Assembly (NCBI RefSeq): GCF_037042905.1
Contig: NC_087247.1
Coordinates: forward strand, 65,371,420-65,435,419
Length of the DNA: 64,000 bases
Direction: 5' to 3'
Origin: Lytechinus pictus
Taxonomy: Eukaryota; Echinodermata; Echinoidea; Temnopleuroida; Toxopneustidae
The translations under genes were made by a program, and so were the position numbers. This document shows, piece after piece, positions 1 through 11,114 of the stretch (within the stretch, counting starts at the first letter, position 1; each line of letters opens with the position of its first letter). The notes under the pieces are model-generated. The model ran no database searches and was not told the DNA's origin. It saw only the letters and a program-made list of their open reading frames with translations.

Positions 1-188
1 GAGTATCAAAAGTACTGTCACAATTTGCAGAAAGTCTGGAAAACATTTTTGATCCTATGAACCTCTTTATTTTAACACCATATCTTTTTGAATTTATAGA
101 GGACCTCTCCCCAACCAATGCATATGTTACAAAGATATACAGTTTGGGAAATAATCATTAGATCACTTTCCTACTAAGCGCCTATATA

Positions 189-840
189 CAGTTGAGGCCA
201 GACGTTTACATACACCTAGGAAATTCAAAGAAAAGCTGACACTTGCCAAACATCATAAAATTTACTGTATCTTATAAAATATTTGTGCTATCATGACAAA
301 TTCAATATCAAACAAATGAGTATGTCATGCCCCTTCATCACATAGCTTTGTCACCAGGAGTTGAAAAATATTTAGGTGTCATTTTTCCCCAAAAATCTTC
401 ATATTTTAGACAAATAAAAAATAAAAACTTGACAAAAACATTTCATATTTGTGCTAGTTACTTCTCAACACAAACATTTCAGATTACACTTTTTTGTTCA
501 GTGATGACATGATAGAAAATGTAATATAAATAAATCATAGATTTGACATTTATATATTTCTATGAAACGATGTTGGAAAATATGATAACAATAGAATACA
601 TTTGGCACGAATATTACTTTTTTTCTTCAAAGAAAATTCCACCTGAAATACACTTAGATCCCAATGGCATCCCGATCATGTGAAATAGCTTAATACGCTC
701 TTTCATTTGATACCAAATTCGTCATGGTAGTATTTATATTTCTGAAGATAAAGTAAATATTACAATGTGAGGCAAGTGAACAAATTTCACTGAATTCCAT
801 GGGTGTACATGAACAGTATGTAAACTTTTGGCCTCGACTG
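189..840. mobile_element. Tc1-like non-autonomous element (MITE)
   Basis: The ends are inverted repeats: CAGTTGAGGCCAGACGTTTA on the left and, reverse-complemented, CAGTCGAGGCCAAAAGTTTA on the right. Both are flanked by TA (187-188 and 841-842), the target site of Tc1/mariner transposases. The 652-bp interior has no transposase reading frame, so it would need a transposase supplied elsewhere. It lies downstream of STRIP exon 1015-1146, in the following intron. The 'GAGGCCA..GTTTACATAC' terminus is typical of Tc1 families. Confidence 0.85.
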
Positions 841-1014
841 TATATAGTACATGTATTGATTTCCCAAGATGTACATCACCAACTATCATTCAGAGCGGAA
901 ATTCCAAGGACAACAAATATATTTCTTTGGCTTTGATTTGTTTCTACAGAGTAACTGTTAATATCCTTTATACCATCTCTTTTGATGAAGAAATGTGATA
1001 GCATAGAATATTAC

Positions 1015-1146
1015 CTTGAGCAAGATAAAGAACAGCTCTGGCTGTTTTCATCCTCTGTTCTCTCTTGGCACATTCTAAACTATTCTGTAGCCGTAATATG
1101 TGCATCACATGACGACTCTCGTCCAGCTGACTCCACTTCTCGTCAA
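1015..1146 (-). CDS. STRIP1: STRIP1/2 orthologue, third recognised exon (partial gene)
   Basis: Striatin-interacting proteins are scaffolds of the STRIPAK complex, which couples PP2A to GCK-family kinases and acts in Hippo signalling, the cytoskeleton and trafficking. This exon reads (V)DEKWSQLDESRHVMHI, then LRLQNSLECAKREQRMKTAR and AVLYLAQ(G), matching the start of the N1221 domain of vertebrate STRIP1/2 (the 'DKKWTELD' to 'ARAILYVAQG' stretch). It follows an AG acceptor (after a TTTAG at 1147-1151), is entered after one base of a codon, encodes 43 full codons and leaves by GTAAT after one base. Phase agrees with exon 1668-1742. Later exons would lie left of the window. I cannot tell STRIP1 from STRIP2; non-vertebrate deuterostomes generally have one gene. 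Confidence 0.93.
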
Positions 1147-1667
1147 CTAAACATACACACAAAATCAATCAGATAAAAGAAAAATCTATGAGGATTCTTA
1201 TCTATCTTTAATTTATATGTCTTGTGAAGTATCACTGGATATGAAATAAAATGTTTAACTGAATAGCTTGCTGATTTATAGTGATGTTATTTCATTGCAC
1301 TTACTGTATAAATGATGATGAACTACCATCTACCTCATGTCCAAATCTTTTTACAGGTGAGGAAAAAACCCAGATACTTTGGAGAAATTGAAATAAAACA
1401 GTTATAATAAACCAAACCCTTTTTCTGAACACAAAGCAATAGGCATCCAATGAAAACAAAATATCTAGAGTGGGTCATTATTAGCTGTGATATACTTATA
1501 TGTGACAGGGCCTTTTATTAAATTAGCTTTTACTAAGATGTGACTGCAAAACAGGTCTGATTCACCCAAAATTGGGCAGATCTGGTTTCCAAAATTAAAA
1601 AGCAGAAAAAATATGGGTCTTATTTTTAATTCTGAGGAAAACACAGAGGAAAATACAATAAACCTAC

Positions 1668-1742
1668 CATAAGAGTGGAAATCCTCTTCAAAACATTTCT
1701 GTCCCAAAGAAAACTCTGGTTCTTCAGTGTAACTGTATAATT
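1668..1742 (-). CDS. STRIP1: STRIP1/2 orthologue, second recognised exon
   Basis: The exon encodes (E)LYSYTEEPEFSLGQKCFEED and FHSY, closely matching the 'ELYSYTEGPEF..KCFEEDF' block near the STRIP1 N terminus. Acceptor CTCCTACAG and donor GTAGGT are both good. It enters after one base (completing a Glu codon begun in exon 5349-5418), has 24 full codons, and exits after one base, which phases into exon 1015-1146. The surrounding reading frame runs on into intron, so the splice sites set the limits. Confidence 0.93.
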
Positions 1743-3146
1743 CTGTAGGAGGCAAATTAGATACATGCAGTCAAATTATAAAAGCAGTATTTATGCTAAA
1801 TTTGGTACTTTCAAAAGTGCAAAACTTTTAATTGCCCTTAAATGGATACATAATCATTTACCCATGAACAAATAAGTCCATTGAATACATTGTCATTTTC
1901 AGATCTTTGTTTAAATAGGTGGTCTGTCTCTGACAGATTACCTCTTAATTTCGTCAGAATTTTCTTTCTTTATTTATTTTTAGCACCAATGTTTGTCGCC
2001 AAGTTTTCTCAAAATCTGTTCGGTCATTTTCTGTCAATCTATTGTCATATATAAAGTCTATAATAGAGACGCGGAGTTAAGCTTTTCAAGGTCATCAGGT
2101 CATGATGACGTCATCTAGGCGCCATTTTGTAAAATTCTTTATTTGATCATATCTTCATAACGGATCATCAATAATCCATCATATTAACTTTAGGACAAAG
2201 TTCAACTGTCGATGTCATCAAAGGTTATGCACAGGTCATGACGCGCGAGTACGTGCGCGTCAAAATAAAAAAAGCGAAAAATCGTCCATGATTAATTTTG
2301 GGTACGTTTCAGGTCATTTTAAGAATTTCAACATTTTGCGCGCACGTCTTTGTGCATAACAGCGTTACGCAGCAAAAAATCGCTGTTTTTTCTATCTGTA
2401 TCCATTAATGATATAATTCTGATCAAATTGATACCTCGATCAGCTCTCTACGATCATTAATGAGGGAATGAGCACCCACTAAAGTTTGCAGCATATGTGC
2501 TCGCGAGCTTTAACTATAGGCCATAGATGGGCAAAAACATGCCTATTGAAAATTCATTATAGCTCTTCAGAACGAACGGGGACCCCCAATTTTTTTTCAT
2601 ATTTCGATAGAGTATGAATCATAGATATGATTTCATGTCTCATTTGACCCTAACATATATCATGACGTCATCAAAAGGGCGTCAGAAGTCCAAATTTCAT
2701 TTTTTTTTTGTTATGACGTCATTATAATTATGAAAATTTTACTCTTACTCCATAAATATTGGTCAATTTTTGCCCAATTTTTGATATGTTGTAGCTTAGG
2801 TCTTACTCTTTCTGAATTATGACCTTTATTTTTCATTTTGATGAACGGATCATCCTGAAAAATTGCAATTTTTAGAGGCATGTCATTTTTGCTCATTTTG
2901 CGTGCAATCGCTATGGTAGATGACTTTTTCTTAAAACTGGATTCTACATTCCTCTATTTCGTGAGCCATATCTTCACCTTTGCTTGTCGGTTTTCCTTGA
3001 GCTTTTAGTATGTTGTAGCTGAGATTCTAAGCTTTCGCAATTGTTGCCTTAATCTTCCGATCAGATGCCGGGATCATGCCCGTATTTCACTTGCAAAATT
3101 GGATTTGAGATTCTCGTATATTGCATACATGTAAAGTCTATGGGAA

Positions 3147-3250
3147 ATATTGTAGCTCAATGGGTAAGGCGTCAGACTTGCATCTCATTCAGTCATGCAG
3201 GCACGGGTTCGAGTCCGAGGGTGAATATGAAATTTTTTTTTTTTTTTTTT
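3147..3250 (+). ncRNA. tRNA-like sequence with intact Pol III boxes (SINE head or tRNA pseudogene)
   Basis: A perfect A-box (TAGCTCAATGG) lies about 45 bases before a perfect B-box (GGTTCGAGTCC), and a run of at least 12 T that would end Pol III transcription follows about 20 bases later. The anticodon arm does not fold canonically and the region between boxes seems expanded, so this is not a working tRNA. A tRNA-derived SINE promoter or tRNA pseudogene is likelier. Confidence 0.55.
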
Positions 3251-3349
3251 TACTTTTTACTATCTCGCACATGATCTTTTATAACAATTCTAATGAATAA
3301 TAGTTCAAATATTGCAAACTAAAACAGATTTAATTACTTTTTTTCATAT

Positions 3350-4430
3350 TTTATCTATCCTTTTAATCATATCTGTCTATCTATCCGTTATCTATGTTAA
3401 AAATCGATCAATCTATCTGTCTAGCTATCTATCGATCTATCTATCTGTCTATCTATCTACCTACATGATACATGTATCTATCTATCTATATATCTATCTC
3501 TATGTCTAATATATATCTATCTAATAAAATATGTCTATCTATCTATCTATCTATCTATCTGCCTGTCTCTCTAACTATTTTCTATCGATCTATCTATCTA
3601 TATCTGTTTGAATATATCTGTCTATCTATCCATTTAGCTTTCAATCTAATATTTATCTGTTTAAATAATTATGTATGTTTATCTATCTATCTATCTTCTA
3701 TCAATCTATCCACCTATATTTTATTTATCCACAAATCCATCGATCTTTATATCTATTTATCTATCTATCCATCCATCTATCTATGTTATATCTATCTGTT
3801 TAAATATATATGTCTATATGTATGTCTATCTTTTTATCTTTCATTCTGATATCTATTGATCTGTTACAATAATTATGTCTGTTTATTTGTCTGTCTATCT
3901 ATCTATCTAATATATATCTATCTATCTATTAAATCTGATTGTTATTCTATCTTTCTATCTATATGTCTATCTATCATTAAATATATACATACATGTATAC
4001 GGTATATCTATTTTCTATCTGTCTGTCTATCTATCTTACTATCCATCTATCTATTTATCTATCTGTCTGTCTATCTGTGTTTGTACATATGTATCTATCT
4101 GTCTCTGAATCTATGTGTATAACAAATTTATCATAATCACTGTTATCATCATCATATTTGTCATAAATCATTATCATCATCATCATCGTAATTTTTGTCA
4201 TTAATCATTATCTATTTATCTATCTATCTCAATATATAATATACCAGTCTATCTTCTATTAATCTATCCACCAATCATTTATTTCTCCATCCATCTATCT
4301 ATCTATTTTTCTTTCTTTCCTATATGTATCTGTTTAAATATACATGTCTATCTGTCTGTCTGTTTATCTTTCAATCTAATATCTACTCATTTGTTTAAAT
4401 AATTATGTCTGTTTATCCATTAATCGATCT
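3350..4430. repeat. Compound TCTA/CTAT microsatellite
   Basis: About 1.1 kb of imperfect TCTA/TCTG tetranucleotide repeat, with short non-repeat interruptions and an ATCATC-rich patch near 4145-4205. The long 'YLSIYLSI' reading frames here in all plus frames are translations of the repeat, not genes. Tetranucleotide repeats of this length are likely polymorphic. Confidence 0.95.
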
Positions 4431-4444
4431 ATGACAGACCACCT

Positions 4445-5348
4445 AATTCGTCCTCATGACGAATTAAAATCTAGTTAATGAATTGAAATGCAAAATGCTT
4501 AAATGATTATGCTTGTTAATTTTATGTATTCAAGAACTGATATGCCACTCTTTGAATTTTTTTTGTATTCCAAACGATTCTCAAATTTTGCATTATGTTA
4601 GATGAATAAGATGAGAATAGAAATTTCCTTCATTAGGTTTCCTGAATTTCAGTTTTCATTGAATTTATCATTGAATTTATCAACCAGCAGAGATGCTATG
4701 TATTGTACATTGATAAAACATCAATATCTCAACTTTAAAAAAATGTATGAACAAGCTTTGATCATTGAAGCATTGCATGTCATTGCTCAATGATCGAATA
4801 AGTCTAAAGCCATCAATATGTCATATGGACCGTTACTACATTGGTATATCCCAATGACCACAATTACTAACCATCCATAGTTATATTTTTAATTTGGTAT
4901 ACAATTCAATAGGAATGTCATACAATAACAAGTGTATCATCAATTGTTTTATACTTTTAGTAGGAATATGTAGATAGTCATAAGTACTTCTATCTTAGTT
5001 CCAAGCAAAATAGTGCAATCTAATTTGTACAAACCTCAACAGAATTTCCCTGATATTGTTGGTTTTAAAATATTAAGTAAAGGAACCTTGAAAGAGACAC
5101 ATAACATCCCAGTGAGAGGAACCAAAACAATTATGTATCATGAACAATCTTTTGATGTGTAATATTCCTAAAAAATACTTGAAAATATTTTTGAAAATGT
5201 TTCCTAGATGTAGTTTATATATATGCTAATATTCAGTAAGGTCAGGTTAAAAAAATAACCCTACATAAATCCAAGGTCCAAGTATTTTGTTTGACCTATA
5301 CTATGATACTCAAGCAGCTGCAAATAAGTCTGACAATGTATTATTTAC
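4445..5348. other. STRIP intron, nothing recognised
   Basis: AT-rich intronic DNA of the STRIP gene with no repeat family, RNA gene or conserved coding segment that I recognise. Confidence 0.6.
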
Positions 5349-5418
5349 CTGCGATTTCAGAGGTATATCTATGGGCATCATCATACTCAAAATCCAAGTC
5401 AGGTGTATCATTTTGGCC
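5349..5418 (-). CDS. STRIP1: STRIP1/2 orthologue, first recognised exon
   Basis: The exon encodes GQNDTPDLDFEYDDAHRYTS then EIA, matching the 'SPDLEFEYADTDKWAAELSE' segment of STRIP1. The acceptor is ATTTCAG and the donor GTAAAT. It starts in phase 0, encodes 23 codons and leaves one base that continues into exon 1668-1742. Vertebrate STRIP1 has a poorly conserved, proline-rich N terminus before this block; the matching 5' exon or exons and promoter were not recognised to the right and may lie far upstream among the repeats. Confidence 0.9.
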
Positions 5419-5794
5419 CTGAAATTATAAGATACAAATACAATATGAATGTGACTTCATCTATGTACATTAGATTTAAAACAAAATAGACAAGGAAAAA
5501 TGCAATACGTGGAGGATCCACTCCCGGGAAGGGGGGTGAGGGCAAACTTTTTCTTCAAAATGCTCTGACAAGAAAAAAAGGGGTCAAAGGCCACCACATT
5601 TGTTTTTACTTCTCCCATAAATATATTTTGGCAAGTAAAAAATGGTCATCACTTTAATTGCAATCCCATTTGATGAGGGGTGGAGGCAAGAAATTAGACA
5701 AATTTCGATTCCCTTTGTCAAAATTTATCATATTTTTCCGCCTCTGCGTCACTGTGACAAAGTGCATGCATGTGCAATAAAATCATGAAGCATC

Positions 5795-6030
5795 ACATAT
5801 AGAGGTGATTTGGCTGAGTGGATATGTCTCTGGACAATAAACTACAAGATCCAGGGCTCAAATTCTTTTTCATTGCAACTCTCCACCTCGTTGTAGTAAA
5901 TTGGTACCAGGTAGGAAGAAATTCCCAAAGTGCCTGAGTGCTCTCACTTCACTTTTTTCTTTGGTTGCCAGCTGGGCAACCTATACCAATTTACCTTTCC
6001 AAATGGCATTTTAGGTTGCCATTATGAAGT
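5795..6030 (+). mobile_element. tRNA-derived SINE (degenerate)
   Basis: An A-box-like TGGCTGAGTGG near 5810 is followed about 45 bases later by a degenerate B-box (GGGCTCAAATTC). The tail contains 'TAAATTGGTACCAGGTAGGAA', a body I associate with marine-invertebrate tRNA SINEs. The B-box substitutions suggest an old, inactive copy. The 3' end is uncertain. Confidence 0.6.
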
Positions 6031-6410
6031 TCAGGTAATAATTGATGATTGTACACAGAATGTGTGAACCATCGATAGCACACCCCTTCAAAATGTTGCA
6101 TGTTTTACAAGACCTACCTGTATATAGTCTAATTGTTTTTATTCAATGTAATAACTGAAATTCAGAAAAATCATACTAGACCTTGTAAAACCCTTTGTTT
6201 TATACCAGTCACTCCTTGATATATATAGATAAGCTCATGCCAAAGGGAGCATTCAAATTTTCACAGAATCCATGAACGAGGTAGCGAAGCAAATTTTGTT
6301 TTCCTTCAGACAAATAACTGCTAGAGAGGAAGGTATTTCAAGCTATTTTACTCCTGTGTTTAATATAGTCAACCTATGAAAAGTATTCATTATAATATGA
6401 TAACATAAAA
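6031..6410. other. Unassigned AT-rich interval
   Basis: No gene, RNA or repeat recognised. Confidence 0.5.
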
Positions 6411-6412
6411 TA

Positions 6413-7178
6413 CAGTCCGGCCTCTTTTATCCAGACACGTTGGGACCAGCACCAATCCGGATAAGGGATTTATCCGGATCTGGGAGTCCCAATATTAAAT
6501 ACACGCAGCTGTGCTGCTGGCTGCCTCCCCAGCCCAACGGCGGTAGCTACACATTATATATTGTAGTGGGCGTACAGACAGTATTCACTGCAGTGTCAGT
6601 GCAAATTATAGGCGGTATTTTACGGAAATGAAATCGATCGATGGCCATAACTGTTGGATTATTTACCTGCTAAAATGATTGAGGTATACATCGAGCATAC
6701 CTCGAAAGAAAGAGAATGACTCGATGAAACTAAGTTTTACAATTAGATCGCGACGGGTATCGCAGCTTCGCAATGTCAGCCATTGTTACACTGACTGTAG
6801 GCTCAAACATGACAGATGGAGCAGTCCGTATTGAGGCTTAACATTAGCTAGCGAGACATGTGTTGTTTTTCCCAGAAAGCAAAAAGAGAAACGTGATGAA
6901 ATGTTTGCGCTGCGCCCTGATTTACTGGAAATTATCATGCCTAAGTTCTTTCGGTGAGATATTTTCATGAAAAAAATAATTTTGTTGTAGGTAGACTATA
7001 TTGGAAAATATATGTAATCAAAGTGAGTTTGCGTATAGGATTAAGTTTAGATTGAAATCTCATTTCCTCACGTACTAGATTGAATTAAAAAAAAAAAAAA
7101 AAAAAAATCTCGGCAAGTGTGCGTCTGGATAATAGAGAGATCCGGATAAGGGGAGGCCGGATAAGAGAGGTCTGACTG
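6413..7178. mobile_element. pogo/Tigger-like non-autonomous element
   Basis: The inverted termini are CAGTCCGGCCTCTTTTATCC and CAGTCAGACCTCTCTTATCC, flanked by TA (6411-6412 and 7179-7180). CAGTC...CCTC...ATCC ends with a TA target fit the pogo/Tigger branch of Tc1/mariner. A further GGATAAGGGATTTATCC palindrome lies just inside the left end and a GGATAAGGGGAGG repeat inside the right. The interior has no transposase; a poly-A stretch lies near 7088-7107. Confidence 0.8.
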
Positions 7179-7642
7179 TAAATATATAAAATTTGAATAT
7201 ACGTGTTATATTTATATGTGTTACAGCTGAAGGTCTATTTGCAATGTAACAGTCAGACGGCAGATCCCAAGAAAGTGGCTTCTTTCATCCAAGTGATATT
7301 CATGACTTGAGATGTTTTGCATATTTAATGAGCTTGATGCGGACCAAAACACCTCTTTTCATTCGGTCATTGCTGCTCTACTTGTGCATCGAATTTCATG
7401 AATTTGGTATCATTGTAAAGAAGAAGAATCATTCTTTCAGGTCATGTGTTTGAATTTATTCAAAGATTTTGTAATATAGGTTAAAATTTTGATCTAAAAT
7501 ATGCTACAAAATAATTATTTTCACCTGACAAAAGCTGCTATTTTCACACTTTATTTTTGTTTGAGCCCAAATGATTTTTAGATCATGACAAAGCTGAATA
7601 TGTATGCTTTAAAATGATATAGGTTTCAAAATAAGAATTGGT
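7179..7642. other. Unassigned interval
   Basis: No gene or known repeat recognised between the two MITEs. Confidence 0.5.
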
Positions 7643-7646
7643 TTAA

Positions 7647-7932
7647 TCGGGTCAAGATCACACTTTTCATTTGCCAAGTACATAAAGCAGCTTGAAAACA
7701 AGAATACTGCACTCTGATTGGTCAAAGAGACCACACACTGGCAAATTCCAACGGTTCCAGTGCATGGGTTCATGGGAAGGGCACACTTCCCATGTGGTAA
7801 TCTCCTCAAATACCCCGCGCCTGTTGTTCTGTGAATCTTATCCAGCCAATCAGAACTCTGGATTTCATGCAAGTACAAAATTTCAGAAATCTCGTCTTGT
7901 ACCTTGGTGGGAAAAGTGTGATCTTGACCCGA
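7647..7932. mobile_element. 286-bp TTAA-flanked MITE
   Basis: TCGGGTCAAGATCACACTTT on the left is matched exactly by its inverse ending at 7932. TTAA flanks both sides (7643-7646 and 7933-7936). TTAA duplication is diagnostic of piggyBac and Kolobok transposases. A second, imperfect inverted segment occurs inside ('GATTGGTCAAAGAGA' against 'CAGCCAATCAGA'). The overlapping reading frames here on both strands are a by-product of the inverted repeat. Confidence 0.85.
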
Positions 7933-7936
7933 TTAA

Positions 7937-8419
7937 AAGGTGCCGCATATGAAGAGTGGCATTGTGAGAAAGTACAGAAGTTCAGCTTTATGGTGATATA
8001 TATATCATTGAGGCTCAAAATAAAAAGTTTTGCACAATTTGCAAAAGAAAACAGAGGAAGAAAATTCTGTTTTGAGGCACATTTTCAGGCCAGAAATTTA
8101 CTTATTTAACAAAATATTGTATACAAAATAAATGACCAATATGACAGAGTAACATTTACTCTATCTGATGGTGCAATAATATTTCATTTAACTTGAGGTT
8201 AAAACCGGTAAATTCTTAGAGAAAGAAAATCTCACGAATCACGAGATTTTGCAAGGAGGAGGATTCAGCCACGAGATGATTTGGATGAATCTGGCCTTTT
8301 TGCTCATTAGCATAGGGACCTGCGGTCTGACTGGTAATACATGTATAATCCAGTTTGCACACTACTCGTTGCTCTGTCTGTCAAGCCTCTTAGTCCGGGA
8401 TAGGCCCCATAGAGAATTG
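7937..8419. other. Unassigned interval
   Basis: No gene or known repeat recognised. Confidence 0.5.
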
Positions 8420-8427
8420 ACCAAACC

Positions 8428-8984
8428 CCCGGGGGGGCCACTTACATTGACGAGTGGATACCATGCGCGACCAAAAAAACACGTAAAAAGGATGTCTTTT
8501 TCAAGATAGGGCACGTTACGTACGTAACGTGATAAGGGTGTCAAAAACACAAAAAATAATGAAAAAAGGGTATCAATTTCGCTAGAAAAGCTACGTGTTT
8601 AGGGTCAAATTTGCGGGGATGATAAAACAAAATTAAAATGTTTTATAAAGGATGTCCTTTTTGCCCCAACACTACGTGTTTAGAGTCCGATTTGCAAGAG
8701 GTGTGGAAGGTGGGGCCGTACTAAACCAAACGGTGTGTAAAGGTAAAACCGACGACCGACGGACCCGTGACATATCGCTGTACTTGTTTAGGGGTTCATT
8801 TCAGGGAATACTTGCCATGCAAGAGTATCATTTTCTTTCCAATACTTGTTAAGGGTAGGGTTTCAGACGCCAATAATACTTGTTATTGCATTTTCAGAAT
8901 ATGGAAAATACGTGTTTAGGGTGCTTTTTGAGACCACATGGTCGCGCATGGTATCCACTCGTCAATGGAAGTGGCCCCCCCGGG
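8428..8984. mobile_element. 557-bp element with ~45-bp inverted ends and perfect 8-bp duplication
   Basis: Termini CCCGGGGGGGCCACTT...AAGTGGCCCCCCCGGG extend into about 45 bp of inverted repeat containing 'GACGAGTGGATACCATGCGC'. ACCAAACC flanks both sides exactly (8420-8427 and 8985-8992), an 8-bp target duplication as made by hAT-type transposases. The interior is a diverged minisatellite whose units carry (A/C)GTGTTTAGGGT-like motifs. No protein is encoded. Confidence 0.85.
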
Positions 8985-9059
8985 ACCAAACCTTGTTTAT
9001 TGTATATACAATAATTTTTGATGGTTTCTTGTCAATTCAAGGGTGCTGATTACGAATCT

Positions 9060-10955
9060 GGATGATGCCACTCGTCTAACCTTGAGCATTTTCCGCAAAT
9101 TGACAAAATCCAATATGGCCGCCAAAATATGCAAATTACCCATGAAAATCATAAAATCGTCCGCCCATTGGCTATGAAATGCATGAAATTGTGTGGCAGG
9201 AGTGAAACACTCTCTGAAAAAATAATTTTTGACAAAATTCTATACTCTTTTATGTACAATATGAATAGGGAAAACTAATTATCACACAAATGAGCACTAA
9301 ACTGCAAAAATCGCGTTGTATGAACGAAGTAACATATGCAAATCATCATTACTAACGAGATATATCATTTATCATGTCATATATGAGAACATTGCTGTAT
9401 TTTGATGTCTAAAATAGCCGCCACTGGCCCAAAGAGTATTATGTACAATGGCAATCATATGGCCGGGGCCCAAAAAATGACAAGAGTGAGCACTGAATTG
9501 CATATTATTAAGATAAACGAGTGGAATACTGACATAATTGTTAATATGCCATTCATAAATAATTCATTGATAAATGCTGAATTTTGAAATTCAAAATGGC
9601 TGCCATAGGCCCTATATTTATCATGTACAATGCGAATGGAGAAACTAATTTTCACACGAGTAGAAAAATAAAATGCATGTAATTGTGATCTACGAGTAAA
9701 ATATTGTCTGACAAGTAACATGTTTCATTGCAAGACATATCATTTCTTTTGTCATGCATGAGATAAATGCTGTATTATGAAATTCAAAATGGCCCCTGTA
9801 GGCCCTAACAGTATTATCTACTTCTACTATGTGAATGGGGACATATAATTTTGTAAGAATTTGGATTTGCTTGACTATGACATCCATATAATCCTGTTGT
9901 ATGAGTAAAATGTTATTTGAAAACATATTTTTTATATAAATTATAGCATTTCTTCTGCCATATAGTTGATAAATACTGTATTTTGACATTCAAAATAACC
10001 TCTACGATGTCTACAAGCCCTAACTAAGTTATGTAACATGCGAACAGGGAAACTAATTTTCACAAGAGTGAGAATCATAAAATGCATATAACTGTGATGT
10101 ACGAGTAAAAATATTGTCTTAAACATGATTTCTAACTAAATACATCACATATTGGTCGTGGAGGTAATAAATGCTGTACTTTGAAATTCAAAATGGCTGC
10201 CATAGGTCCTAAAAGTATTGTGTACATTGTAACATGGGACATATAAGGGCATATGGGCAGCCATTTTGAATATTGAAATATAGTATTTATCACCTAAATT
10301 ACATAAGATATGATATATTTTGTTATAAATCATGTTTTCAGACAATATTTCACTCATACATCACCATTTGGCCAAGCAAAGCCAAATTCCGTTGAAATGA
10401 TTTGTTCCCACTCACATTGTGCATAATACCGCAAGGGCCTGTAGCGGCCATTTTGACTTAAAAATAACAGTATTTATCACCTAACTCGCAGAATAAATGA
10501 TATATCTTAATAGAAATTATGCTTTCAGACAATGTTTTACTCATAGATCACTACTACATGCATTTATGGTGCTCACTCCTGTGAATATTGGTTTCCCACT
10601 TTGCATTGTACATAATACAGTCAATGTCTATGGCGGCCATTTTGAAAGTCAAAATACAGTATTTAACACAAACTTAAAACCTGAATGATATATTTCGTTG
10701 AAAAATACGTTTTTAGAAAGTATCCTATTTAATTTATTACATATATATATGCATTTTAGTGCTCACTCACTTTTTTGTGTGATTTCTTTGCACCTCTTTC
10801 TCATTGTGCATAATACTTTTAGGGCCTTTGGCAGCCATTTTGAATATCAAAATACAACATTCATCACATACATGGCTTACTAATAATATATTTCGTTAAC
10901 AATTATGTTTTTAGTCAGTATTCCACTCGTTTAATCTTCATAATAAGCATTTTTA
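9060..10955. repeat. Array of diverged ~200-bp units that switches polarity
   Basis: The core 'TTCAAAATGGC(T/C)GCC..AGGCCCTA' recurs near 9590, 9783, 9991 and 10187. Its inverse 'GGCAGCCATTTTGAA' recurs near 10259, 10447, 10638 and 10832, so spacing is about 190-208 bp and orientation flips at about 10,240. Between cores lie 'GTACAATG..AATGGGGAAACTAATTTTCA' and 'ATTGTCTGAAAACAT'-like segments. The short minus- and plus-strand reading frames are repeat translations. The array resumes after the LINE at about 18,550. Confidence 0.8.
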
Positions 10956-11114
10956 ATTTGAGGGCGCTTTGAAGATAATGTAGAAGGATTTTCTCTCCAA
11001 ATCCACAATAACGGACCTTCTTTGAACTACTTCTCAGCATCATAAGGTAATATAATATCTGATTGACTGGATTTGCACCATTTATTGATTTTTGTCGCTT
11101 CTTATGTGTTGATA

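Larger units (their letters stand above)
1917..4444. mobile_element. Candidate 2.5-kb element bounded by 12-bp inverted repeats
   Basis: AGGTGGTCTGTC at 1917-1928 is exactly inverted as GACAGACCACCT at 4433-4444, with a possible 3-bp AAT duplication outside. Near each end is an 'AATTTCGTC'-type motif. The interior holds a tRNA-like element, a T-run and over 1 kb of TCTA microsatellite, but no protein gene; 1930-3100 is non-coding AT-rich DNA with several 'ATGACGTCAT'-like motifs. Twelve bases over 2.5 kb could be chance, so this is tentative. It sits in the STRIP intron between 1743 and 5348. Confidence 0.4.

Noticed and set aside
3312..4122. Several 60-125-codon plus-strand frames rich in Tyr, Leu, Ser and Ile
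   Set aside because: They are translations of the TCTA/CTAT microsatellite in different frames; no domain or start context.
7609..8109. Overlapping 70-92-codon frames on both strands
   Set aside because: Fall in or beside the inverted TTAA MITE; no homology, and opposite-strand overlap is a by-product of the inverted repeat.
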